Below, piece by piece: positions 6,973 through 14,059 of a stretch of DNA of 64,000 nucleotides. The position numbers and the translations under genes were made by a program. The stretch spans positions 59,077 through 123,076 of the forward strand of contig CANSYK010000001.1 in the NCBI GenBank assembly GCA_947651225.1, given 5' to 3'. The notes beneath the pieces are model-generated. The model ran no database searches, was not told the DNA's origin, and saw nothing but the letters and a program-made list of their open reading frames with translations. The stretch is from an uncultured bacterium. GTDB lineage: Bacteria; Bacillota; Clostridia; Lachnospirales; Lachnospiraceae. Every line of letters begins with the position of its first letter. Position 1 is the stretch's first letter.

Positions 6973-7413
6973 ATGGATATTAAAATTTACCATACACTGC
7001 CAAAAGAAGCTATAGAAATTCGGGAAACGGTCTTTGTACAGGAACAGGGTTTTTGCGAAGAATTCGATGAAACAGACCAGAAGGCATGGCATCTGCTTTA
7101 TTTTGAGCAGAATGTCCCAATTGGCACCTGCCGTTTCTTTAAAGAGCCATCAGAGGAACGTTATCTGATTGGGCGGATTGCCGTTTTAAAAGAGTACCGT
7201 GGAAAAAATGTTGGTTCCTGTTTATTACATAGAGCAGAACTTGAAATTGAAAAAATGGGTGGGAAGAGTGCTGTTTTGCATGCACAGGAACAGGCAAAAG
7301 AATTTTATCAGAAGCAGGGTTATTGTGAATTGGGGGAAATTGATTTTGAGCAGGATTGCCCACATACCTGGATGGCTAAAAAATTGGATAGAAAGGAAAC
7401 AAAAAAAGAATGA
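6973..7413 (+). CDS. GNAT family N-acetyltransferase
   Basis: A 146-residue acetyl-CoA-dependent acyltransferase of the GNAT fold, close in style to the YjcF/ElaA group. The acetyl-CoA binding segment is visible as IGRIAVLKEYRGKNVGSCLL, followed by AVLHAQEQAKEFYQKQGY, the usual last strand and helix. The substrate is unknown. I start it at ATG 6973, with AAAGGA ten bases upstream; earlier in-frame starts lie on or before the promoter -10 box. Its TGA overlaps the ATG of the aldo/keto reductase (ATGA at 7410), so the two are translationally coupled. Confidence 0.85.
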   Translation: MDIKIYHTLPKEAIEIRETVFVQEQGFCEEFDETDQKAWHLLYFEQNVPIGTCRFFKEPSEERYLIGRIAVLKEYRGKNVGSCLLHRAELEIEKMGGKSAVLHAQEQAKEFYQKQGYCELGEIDFEQDCPHTWMAKKLDRKETKKE

Positions 7414-8516
7414 ATGGTGTTAAGAAAAAATTAGGTTTTGGTTTTATGCGCCTGCCAATGAAAAATGGAGAAATTAACATTGAAGAGACCAATAAAATGG
7501 TTGACGCTTTCCTTGCAAATGGCTTTAACTATTTTGATACAGCGCATGGATATTTGGAAGAAAAAAGTGAAAATGCGATACGGACTTGTCTGACGGATCG
7601 CTATGACAGAGACCAATATATTTTGACGGATAAACTAACCAACAGCTATTTTAAAAAAGAAGAGGATATCAGGCCGTTTGTAGAAAAACAATTAAAAAAC
7701 TGTGGCGTAGAATATTTTGATTATTACTTGATGCATGCCCAAAGCGCAACTCTTTTTGAATATTTTAAAAAATGCAATGCCTATGAAACGGCATTTGCTT
7801 TAAAAGAAGAAGGAAAAGTAAAACATGTCGGTATTTCGTTCCATGACAAACCAGAAGTATTGGAACAGATTTTAACGGAATATCCTCAGATTGAAGTAGT
7901 GCAGATTCAGTTTAACTATCTGGATTATGACGATCCTGCCGTCGAAGGGAAAAAGTGTTATGAGATCTGTAAAAAACATGGGAAACCCGTGATTGTGATG
8001 GAACCGGTCAGGGGCGGTAATCTTGCAAAACTTCCATTGGCGGCAAAAAATATTCTGGATGAACTGCAAGGTGGGAGTGCTGCCAGCTATGCCATACGGT
8101 TTGCCGCAGGTTTTGAAGGGATTGAAATGGTTCTTTCTGGAATGAGTGATTGTGAACAAATGGCAGATAACATTAGTTATATGACAGATCTTGTTCCGTT
8201 AGATGACAAGGAACAGGAGGCTCTTGAAAAAGTAAAAAAAATACTCCGCAATAAAAATCTGGTTTCCTGTACCGGATGCCGTTATTGTGTAGCAGGATGC
8301 CCAAAAAAAATAGCAATCCCAGATGTATTTGCCGCTATGAATGCCAAACAAATCTACCAGGATTGGAATGCCGATTATTATTATAATGATGTTTATACAG
8401 AACCAGGCAGAAAGGCATCAGATTGTATCAAGTGTGGAAAATGTGAAGAAGCATGTCCACAGCATTTGGAAGTCCGAAAGTTATTGGAGGATGTCGCAAA
8501 AGAATTTGAAAAATAA
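7410..8516 (+). CDS. Aldo/keto reductase with C-terminal 4Fe-4S domain
   Basis: 368 residues. The N-terminal TIM barrel is of the aldo/keto reductase family: GFGFMRLPM, FDTAHGYLEEKSE with the catalytic aspartate and tyrosine, then YYLMHAQ and HVGISFHDK. The C-terminal extension holds two cysteine clusters, CTGCRYCVAGCP and CIKCGKCEEACP, typical of 4Fe-4S ferredoxin-like domains in clostridial members. Such proteins are often annotated as predicted oxidoreductases; the substrate is unknown. It is coupled to the upstream GNAT gene. rnpB follows about 90 bases later on the same strand. Confidence 0.93.
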   Translation: MNGVKKKLGFGFMRLPMKNGEINIEETNKMVDAFLANGFNYFDTAHGYLEEKSENAIRTCLTDRYDRDQYILTDKLTNSYFKKEEDIRPFVEKQLKNCGVEYFDYYLMHAQSATLFEYFKKCNAYETAFALKEEGKVKHVGISFHDKPEVLEQILTEYPQIEVVQIQFNYLDYDDPAVEGKKCYEICKKHGKPVIVMEPVRGGNLAKLPLAAKNILDELQGGSAASYAIRFAAGFEGIEMVLSGMSDCEQMADNISYMTDLVPLDDKEQEALEKVKKILRNKNLVSCTGCRYCVAGCPKKIAIPDVFAAMNAKQIYQDWNADYYYNDVYTEPGRKASDCIKCGKCEEACPQHLEVRKLLEDVAKEFEK

Positions 8517-8604
8517 GGTAACAACCAGTTCAGTTTGGTTCGCTTTTCCCGCAAGGAATGGTTTAAACTTTACTTTTTATCTCCCTCATGGTAAAATATT
8601 TAGT

Positions 8605-8946
8605 GAGTAGCACAGACAATCGCAGCTGCAAGTGCCGAAAGGCCGCAGGTGAGGAAAGTCCGGGCTTCACAGGGCAGGATGCCGGATAACGTCCGGTGGA
8701 GGTGACTCCCAGGCTAGTGCAACAGAAAATAACCGCCGACAGATGTCGGTAAGGGTGAAAAGGTGAGGTAAGAGCTCACCGCGTCTTTGGTAACAAAGGC
8801 GGCGGCTGTAAACCCCATCCGAAGCAAGACCGAACAGGAATAATACGGCGGCCCGTCGTGTTCCGGGTAGGTTGCTGGAGCCTGATGGCAACATCAGGCC
8901 TAGATAGATGATTGTCTGATACAGAACCCGGCTTACAGTGTTACTC
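8605..8946 (+). ncRNA. rnpB: RNase P RNA, class A
   Basis: The catalytic RNA of ribonuclease P, which matures tRNA 5' ends. The conserved core is clear: GAGGAAAGTCCGGGCT near the 5' end, the CAGGGCAGGATGCCGG region, a purine-rich centre with AGAACCCGGCTTACAG near the 3' end. Terminal helix P1 can be drawn from GAGTAGCAC (8605-8613) and GTGTTACTC (8938-8946), which fixes both ends. Length about 340 nt fits the class. A terminator lies at 8981-9018. Confidence 0.95.
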
Positions 8947-8980
8947 ATATTAAGCGTGAAGTGAAATTTTTACAGGCATT

Positions 8981-9018
8981 GTAAAGAAGCATCTATTTTA
9001 AAGGTGCTTCTTTTACTT
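8981..9018 (+). terminator. Terminator after rnpB
   Basis: GTAAAGAAGCATC and GGTGCTTCTTTTAC form an inverted repeat followed by T-rich sequence. It lies about 35 bases after the RNA 3' end. Confidence 0.7.
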
Positions 9019-9103
9019 AATTCACGATACTAAAGTGTGTTTCAAATAGCTGTGAATAGTAACAAGTTATAGTATATAACCTAAAATAGAAAGGAATTAT
9101 TAT

Positions 9104-9980
9104 ATGAATTTAAAACTAAAGGAAAAAATAACAGAATCGCTTTCTGCTGTCTTACCAATCACTGCGATTGTGCTGGTAATCAGCATTGTTCTGTTTCCGG
9201 TTGATTTGGGAGCGATTGTGCTATTTTTTGTCGGCGCTATCATGCTGATTATTGGGATGGGATTTTTTCAGCTTGGGGCAGAGATGGCAATGACACCTTT
9301 AGGAGAATGTATCGGCGTTCAGATGTCAAAAACGCACAAGGTTTTTGCAATATTATTGATTGGATTTTTCATGGGACTGATTATCACCATGTCAGAACCG
9401 GATTTGCAGGTTTTAGCACAGCAGGTTCCTGCCATTCCCAATATGACTTTGATTTTAACTGTCAGCGTGGGAGTTGGAATATTTTTATCACTTGCAATTG
9501 CCAGAATCATTTTTCAGATAAATCTTTCCACGATACTGATTGCTTTATACATTATAATTATAGGAATGTCTTTTCTGGTTCCAAAAGATTTTATTGGTGT
9601 TGCATTCGATTCCGGCGGTGTGACAACAGGCCCTATGACGGTTCCTTTTATTATAGCAATGGGTGTTGGACTTCAAAATGTTTGTCGGAATCTCTTTTGA
9701 CTCCGGCGGGGTTGCCAGCGGTCCGATGACAACGACATTCTTGCTGCCGCTGAGTATCGGAGCATACGAAGCAATGGGAGGCAATTTAATGATGGATGCT
9801 ATTGGAGTGGTGTCACTGGTTGCCTTAACGCCTTTAATCGCAGTCCAGATTATGGGGCTGCAGTATCAGTATAAGTTAAATAGGGAAGAAAAGAATGTAT
9901 TTACAGAAATAGAAGTATCGGATGAAATTGACGATATCTATGAATTTGAGGAGGAATACGGAGATGACAATCCACAATAA
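9104..9980 (+). pseudogene. DUF1538 membrane protein with mid-gene deletion and frameshift
   Basis: DUF1538 proteins are integral membrane proteins of about 480-510 residues with two homologous halves, each ending in an FDSGGV.(T/S)GPMT motif. Some have been reported as cation/proton antiporters (the UmpAB type, from memory). Here the first half is complete through GVAFDSGGVTTGPMTVPF and GVGL, then stops at 9700. In another frame from about 9663 the end of the second half appears: FVGISFDSGGVASGPMTTTF to VQIMGLQYQYK. Roughly 200 or more residues between the two motifs are missing and the frames do not match, so no full protein can be made. The first half has a good ribosome site (AGAAAGGAATT). 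Two P-II-like genes follow. Confidence 0.85.
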
Positions 9981-10374
9981 AAAACATATGCTTCAAATGT
10001 TATTTATCATTACAACGCCAAAACTTACAGACAAGGCATCCCATCTGATGAAAGAAGGCAGTATTCCAATACAATACCATTTTTGCGGACAGGGAACTGC
10101 TTCCAGTGAAATTATGGATATTCTGGGATTGGGAAGTATTGACAAAACAGTAATTATGAGTATGATGCCCAAATTCTTTGCCGATAAAATGTTATCAAAA
10201 TTACAGAGTAAATTACATTTCGGATTTCCAAACACAGGCGTTGCTTTTACTGTACCAATATCTGGCGGAAGTTCCCAAATGGTAAAGCTTCTGGATTCGA
10301 TGCACGAGAATAATACTGATGAGATGGCAGAAAAGGAGAAGAGAATAATGAGTGAATGTGAGTATACCATGTGA
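9964..10374 (+). CDS. P-II-like regulatory protein, N-terminal part
   Basis: 136 residues with P-II-like features: LFIITTPKLTDKASHLMKEG at the start and GTASSEIMDILGLGSIDKTV in the middle. P-II proteins bind nucleotides and effectors and control partner proteins, often transporters. Genes of this kind are expected beside DUF1538 genes, so the partner is presumably the broken membrane protein upstream. It starts at ATG 9964, within the end of that gene. It ends ECEYTM-TGA, and its last bases overlap the next gene by four. In homologues the two P-II-like units seem to form one chain, so a two-base insertion near 10371 may have split it. Confidence 0.65.
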   Translation: MTIHNKKHMLQMLFIITTPKLTDKASHLMKEGSIPIQYHFCGQGTASSEIMDILGLGSIDKTVIMSMMPKFFADKMLSKLQSKLHFGFPNTGVAFTVPISGGSSQMVKLLDSMHENNTDEMAEKEKRIMSECEYTM

Positions 10375-10667
10375 TTATGGCAATTGTAAATCAGGGCTTT
10401 AGCGAAGAAGTTATGGCAGCAGCAAAGAAAGCAGGAGCTACAGGCGGTACTGTTTTTCAGAGCCGTCGTGTGGGAAGTGAATACACTATACAGTTCTGGG
10501 GGATTACGATACAGCCAGAACGGGAAGTTGTACTGATTCTTTCATCGAAGGAAAATAAATTGGAAATAATGAAAAACATTGGAAAAAGCTGTGGCATGCA
10601 GAGCGAGGCTCATGGTATCGTGTTTTCTGTCCCTGTTGACAGCATGATTGGGATAGAACGTGTCTAA
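10371..10667 (+). CDS. P-II-like regulatory protein, C-terminal part
   Basis: 98 residues with a recognisable P-II pattern: MAIVNQGFSEEVMAAAKKAG, then GGTVFQSRRVG in the place of the T-loop base, and VVLILSSKENKLEIM. It starts at a GTG that overlaps the previous stop (GTGA), which would allow coupled translation. Equally, deleting two bases there would fuse it with the upstream gene into one tandem P-II protein of about 230 residues. Its stop is followed immediately by an R3 repeat end. With DUF1538 broken, its target is probably gone. Confidence 0.65.
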   Translation: MIMAIVNQGFSEEVMAAAKKAGATGGTVFQSRRVGSEYTIQFWGITIQPEREVVLILSSKENKLEIMKNIGKSCGMQSEAHGIVFSVPVDSMIGIERV

Positions 10668-10668
10668 G

Positions 10669-10699
10669 TCTTGCAAAAAGCAATTTTCAAGCACGCTCT
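10669..10699 (-). repeat. R3 end, solitary
   Basis: Reverse orientation of AGAGCGTGCTTGAAAATTGC followed by TTTTTGCAAGA, the left end of R3. No matching second end is nearby. It abuts the stop codon of the P-II-like gene. Confidence 0.7.
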
Positions 10700-10714
10700 A
10701 AGAGGAAAAAGGTA

Positions 10715-10751
10715 TTATAGTAAACGCATAAAATACATGCGCTTACTATAA
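10715..10751. promoter_or_regulatory. 37-bp palindrome upstream of the fucosidase, probable operator
   Basis: TTATAGTAAACGCAT (10715-10729) and ATGCGCTTACTATAA (10737-10751) are inverted repeats with 14 of 15 matches. The right arm contains ACTATAAT, a plausible -10 box, 30 bases before the fucosidase ATG. A dimeric repressor responding to a sugar would fit; no regulator gene is adjacent. Confidence 0.6.
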
Positions 10752-10780
10752 TGGATGCGCACGGATACACATAGGAAGTT

Positions 10781-12118
10781 ATGAAAAAATTAGTTACTTT
10801 TTGTTTGGCATTTGTATTGGCATTTTGTTCTGTTCTGTCAGTCCCCTCACAAGTGGACGCATATACCATTTCTTCGAATATGAAATGGTGGGCAAATGAC
10901 AAATTCGGGATGTTTATCCATTTTGGGGCATATTCTGAATATGGTCACGGAGAATGGGCGATGAGCGTGGAAAAAATTTCCAAAAAGAAATACCAGGAAA
11001 CGATTGCTTCCAAGTTCAATCCAACAAAGTTTAATGCAAAGACCATTGTAAATTATGCAAAAAAAGCAGGAATGAAGTATATCGTTATTACGGCAAAACA
11101 TCATGAAGGGTTGGCAATGTGGGATACACAAGTAGAAAGTTTTAAAGATTACACGGGTCAGAAAACATTCAGTCTACAGCAGTATACACCTTTCGGAGAA
11201 ACAGGCCGGGATGTTCTAATGGAATTAAAGGAAGCATGTGAAGCAGAAGGAATTAAATTTGGTCTGTATTATTCCATTATTGACTGGAATCATTCCTCTC
11301 AAGAATTTGGCACAAACTTTACAAAAATGGCTTCGATGAAAGCACGTGAAAATTATATTACAGATATGAAAGCCCAGTTACAGGAACTTGTTACGAGATA
11401 TAATCCATCTGTTATGTGGTTTGATGGGGACTGGACCTATAATAAAGGAAAAGCAACGCTTTCAAACTGGTGGACAAAGGCTGATGGAAAAGCTCTCTAT
11501 AATTATATGAAAAAAATCAGTCCTGATATTATTGTAAATGAAAGAGTATGCCGTGGTTTTCAACTTGGAGATTTTGAGTGTCCAGAACAGTCTGTTCCAG
11601 TGGAGGCACCAGACCGCCCATGGGAAACCTGTCAGACAATGAATAATGCATGGGGATATGATGTTTCCAGAGAAAATTCCTATCGTACGGCAAAATCCAT
11701 TATACAGGAGCTTGTTACGGTCGCTTCCAGAGATGGGAATTACCTTTTGAATATTGGGCCAAAAGGTGATGGGACAATGACCTCAGGTAGTAAGAAAATC
11801 TTAAATACAATAGGAACCTGGATGAAAACATATGGTAATAGTATTTATGGAACAACAAGAAGTCCAATATCCAAAGAGCCTTCCTGGGGAACTTATACCA
11901 GAAAAGGGAAAACCGTTTATACTCATGTCTTTCAATGGCCAAAAAATAAGAAGATAACCGTATCCCGTTATAAGAGTAAAAAGTTGAAAAAGGCATATAT
12001 TTTATCAAAACCAAACACAAAATTAAAATATACGGTCAAGGGAAAGAAGATTACGATTCAGGTGCCAAAAAATGCACCAAATAAAAAAGATACTGTTATT
12101 GTAATGGAATACGCTTAA
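10781..12118 (+). CDS. Secreted alpha-L-fucosidase, GH29
   Basis: 445 residues. A Sec signal peptide (KKLVTFCLAFVLAFCSVLS, cleavage near VDA-YT) leads into a GH29 barrel: WWANDKFGMFIHFGAYS, VITAKHHEGLAMWD and VMWFDGDW, in which Asp215 is the expected nucleophile. The C-terminal third is a beta-sandwich. GH29 enzymes release L-fucose from host glycans such as mucin and milk or blood-group oligosaccharides with retention. There is no anchor motif, so the enzyme is probably released or loosely wall-held. It appears monocistronic, behind a large palindrome at 10715-10751. No fucose-use genes are nearby. Confidence 0.92.
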   Translation: MKKLVTFCLAFVLAFCSVLSVPSQVDAYTISSNMKWWANDKFGMFIHFGAYSEYGHGEWAMSVEKISKKKYQETIASKFNPTKFNAKTIVNYAKKAGMKYIVITAKHHEGLAMWDTQVESFKDYTGQKTFSLQQYTPFGETGRDVLMELKEACEAEGIKFGLYYSIIDWNHSSQEFGTNFTKMASMKARENYITDMKAQLQELVTRYNPSVMWFDGDWTYNKGKATLSNWWTKADGKALYNYMKKISPDIIVNERVCRGFQLGDFECPEQSVPVEAPDRPWETCQTMNNAWGYDVSRENSYRTAKSIIQELVTVASRDGNYLLNIGPKGDGTMTSGSKKILNTIGTWMKTYGNSIYGTTRSPISKEPSWGTYTRKGKTVYTHVFQWPKNKKITVSRYKSKKLKKAYILSKPNTKLKYTVKGKKITIQVPKNAPNKKDTVIVMEYA

Positions 12119-12171
12119 AAATTATTAACCGTTCCTTACAGAAAATGGTTTAGAAAAGGATTAAGATAGCT

Positions 12172-12729
12172 ATGGATGCGTATGCTTTTCAAAATGGACA
12201 ACAAAATATAGAGATTCAGATTATCCGCTCTAACAGAAAAAGTGTGGCACTTGAAATAAAACAGGAGGGGAACGTGGTAGTGCGCGTGCCAAAAAGCCTT
12301 CCGAAACGGGAAATTGTGGACTTTATCGAAAAACACAGAAACTGGCTTATCAAAAAACTAACTTTGCTGGAACAACAGCTGTCTTATGAAATCCCACCTG
12401 CTGACCAACTGACAAAAGAAGAAAGCAACCAGATGCAGGAACTGTTTTCTTCCAAAGTGGCATATTACGCAGCAGTTATGGGGGTTACTTATGGCAGAAT
12501 CACCATTCGTGACCAGAAGACACGGTGGGGAAGCTGTAGCAGTAAAGGTAATCTGAATTTTAATTACCGTCTGGCATTCCTTCCAGAAGAATTGCTGGAT
12601 TATGTTGTAGTCCATGAACTTGCTCATCGCATTTATATGGATCATTCTGAAAATTTCTGGCAGAAGGTCTCACAGTATTTTCCAGACTATAAAAACTGCA
12701 GGAAGAAATTAAAGGAAATACCAATTTAA
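12172..12729 (+). CDS. SprT/YgjP-like zinc metallopeptidase (DUF45)
   Basis: 185 residues. The zinc-binding site is VVVHELAHRIYMDHSENFW: HELAH plus a third histidine. It is preceded by the family hallmark TRWGSCSSKGNLNFNYRL. This is the YgjP-like/DUF45 family of M48-related proteins; the biological role is poorly known and substrates are not established. Start at ATG 12172 is supported by the conserved N-terminal strands that follow, though the ribosome site AAGGATTAAG is weak. It lies 53 bases after the fucosidase stop, on the same strand, with no terminator between. Confidence 0.85.
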   Translation: MDAYAFQNGQQNIEIQIIRSNRKSVALEIKQEGNVVVRVPKSLPKREIVDFIEKHRNWLIKKLTLLEQQLSYEIPPADQLTKEESNQMQELFSSKVAYYAAVMGVTYGRITIRDQKTRWGSCSSKGNLNFNYRLAFLPEELLDYVVVHELAHRIYMDHSENFWQKVSQYFPDYKNCRKKLKEIPI

Positions 12730-12812
12730 CACATTCTAATGCTGGACTGTTACCATAATTTATGCTATGATATTACTGTATAGCGGAAAATATAGCAGGG
12801 GGTGAATTTACT

Positions 12813-13235
12813 ATGCGATATATTGTAGAAAAAGGGGAACATCAGACAAGGGAAAGATTATGTAAGCAATGTTCCAGAAAACTTCCAGATGCTTATAAGG
12901 AGGACATTTGTCCGGCCTGTGCGGAAATTAATCTTTTTTCTGAAGTGAAAGAATACATCCGAAATAATGAAGTGAATGAACAGGATGTTGCTTCACATTT
13001 TGATATTCCGATTGCAAAGGTTCGTACCTGGATTAAAGAGGGAAGAATCCAGTATAAAAGTGATCCTGGTGAAAATAAAAATATCACCAACCTTTTCTGC
13101 CAGATCTGTGGAAAAAAGATTGCCTTTGGCGTAGTCTGTCCAGAGTGCCATTCTCTTGAACAACTGAAAGTTGTGGCAGCCAATAACCCATTCCCGTCAA
13201 ATAAACCTGGTGAAATGCGTTTCCTGGGAAAATAA
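12813..13235 (+). CDS. Zinc-ribbon / helix-turn-helix protein (YvyF-like)
   Basis: 140 residues. Two CxxC pairs near the start (CKQC, CPAC) and two near the end (CQIC, CPEC) suggest zinc ribbons. Between them lies a MerR-like helix-turn-helix (DVASHFDIPIAKVRTWIKEG). The architecture resembles YvyF, a protein encoded in Bacillus flagellar operons. No flagellar genes are present here, so the role is unknown; DNA binding is inferred. It has a strong ribosome site (AGGGGGTG) and a terminator at 13244-13278. Confidence 0.7.
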   Translation: MRYIVEKGEHQTRERLCKQCSRKLPDAYKEDICPACAEINLFSEVKEYIRNNEVNEQDVASHFDIPIAKVRTWIKEGRIQYKSDPGENKNITNLFCQICGKKIAFGVVCPECHSLEQLKVVAANNPFPSNKPGEMRFLGK

Positions 13236-13243
13236 TAAAGGAT

Positions 13244-13278
13244 AAGACAGCAGCAATAAAACTGCTGTCTTTTTTTAT
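13244..13278 (+). terminator. Terminator after the zinc-ribbon gene
   Basis: AAGACAGCAG and CTGCTGTCTT flank an eight-base loop and are followed by seven T residues. Strong intrinsic terminator. Confidence 0.9.
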
Positions 13279-13322
13279 TTATTATGCCAAACATATTTTC
13301 CGAATTTATGTTCGCTTTTTTC

Positions 13323-13380
13323 TTGACAAACATTCGTTTGTCTGCTATAGTAATACTACCATATGGCAAACGAATGTTCA
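13323..13380 (+). promoter_or_regulatory. SOS-type promoter with two LexA-like boxes
   Basis: TTGACA (13323-13328) and TATAGT (13346-13351) are 17 bases apart. The spacer is filled by the palindrome GACAAACATTCGTTTGTC (13325-13342). A second site CAAACGAATGTTCA lies at 13367-13380. Both contain AAACN4GTTY, close to the Gram-positive LexA box GAACN4GTTC. A looser CGAATTTATGTTCG occurs at 13301-13314. Confidence 0.8.
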
Positions 13381-13396
13381 CAAAGGAGGAGGTTTC

Positions 13397-13882
13397 ATGC
13401 ATAAATATCATTTCACCCTGTCACGTTATTATCCTATACAGATTGTCAGCACTATTTTCATCCTTTCCATGCTTTTTTGTGGGGAATATCATGGAACTGA
13501 GATTTCTTCTAACAATATAGAAGCAGTGAAGCAGAATAGCGAGCTTAGTTTTAAATCCATTTCTGTGTCAGAACACGATACCTTATGGAGCATTGCAAAA
13601 GAGAATTATCCAAATGACTATTATGATTCTTTAAATGACTATATCAAAGAAATAAAACGCTGCAATTCCCTGGTTTCTGACTGCATCAATGCTGGAAGTT
13701 CTCTTATTGTACCAATTTATATACCAAAAGAAGAGTATCAGCCTTCATCGTATATTATAACTAAAACATCAGCCGTTACTGTTCACTCCGTTACCAGTAA
13801 CAGCAACATTTTCAACGCTGTATGCACACATTTTGCAAAATTCATGCAAAATGGCGCCACAAAACTCGTACTTTTGGCATAA
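13397..13882 (+). CDS. YneA-like SOS cell-division inhibitor with LysM; C-terminus altered
   Basis: The N-terminus has a membrane helix (IVSTIFILSMLFCG). A LysM-type segment follows (ISVSEHDTLWSIAKENYP ... INAGSSLIVPIYIP). This is the layout of YneA in Bacillus, which delays division after DNA damage. The two LexA-like boxes in its promoter support the call strongly, although no lexA gene is adjacent as it often is. Ribosome site AAAGGAGG lies eight bases before the ATG. Codons after about residue 126 run into an R1 repeat (13775 onward), so the last ~36 residues (from VTVHSVTSN to KLVLLA) are repeat-encoded. The C-terminus of YneA is thought to matter for its turnover, so the change may not be neutral. 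Confidence 0.8.
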   Translation: MHKYHFTLSRYYPIQIVSTIFILSMLFCGEYHGTEISSNNIEAVKQNSELSFKSISVSEHDTLWSIAKENYPNDYYDSLNDYIKEIKRCNSLVSDCINAGSSLIVPIYIPKEEYQPSSYIITKTSAVTVHSVTSNSNIFNAVCTHFAKFMQNGATKLVLLA

Positions 13883-13927
13883 AACATGCCAAAAGTCCTC
13901 GAATTTAGTCAATATGTAAATAGTAAC
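13775..13927 (-). repeat. R1 element copy B, uninterrupted
   Basis: Reads GTTACTGTTCAC at one end and GTAAATAGTAAC at the other, 153 bp, with the same block order as copy A (6528-6841) in the opposite orientation. It includes an inner TTACCAGTAA and AAATTCGAGGA. It lies in the 3' end of the YneA-like gene. Confidence 0.85.
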
Positions 13928-13967
13928 CATCCGTCTTTCTATAAATATACTATTTTTTGCCATAATA

Positions 13968-13995
13968 TTGAACTATCTTTCCATTATGATATAAT
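13968..13995 (+). promoter_or_regulatory. Promoter of the amidase gene
   Basis: TTGAAC (13968-13973) and TATAAT (13990-13995) are 16 bases apart. They lie about 65 bases before the amidase ATG. Confidence 0.6.
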
Positions 13996-14059
13996 GAGCC
14001 TTGGCAAACAAGGCAGGTCACAATTCACTATAACATAAGAGAAAGGAAAGACAGAAACC

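Noticed and set aside
8667..8948. 93-codon minus-strand frame
   Set aside because: Lies wholly inside the RNase P RNA gene.
13300..13520. Frames overlapping the LexA-type promoter on both strands
   Set aside because: They cross the promoter and operators and lack ribosome sites.
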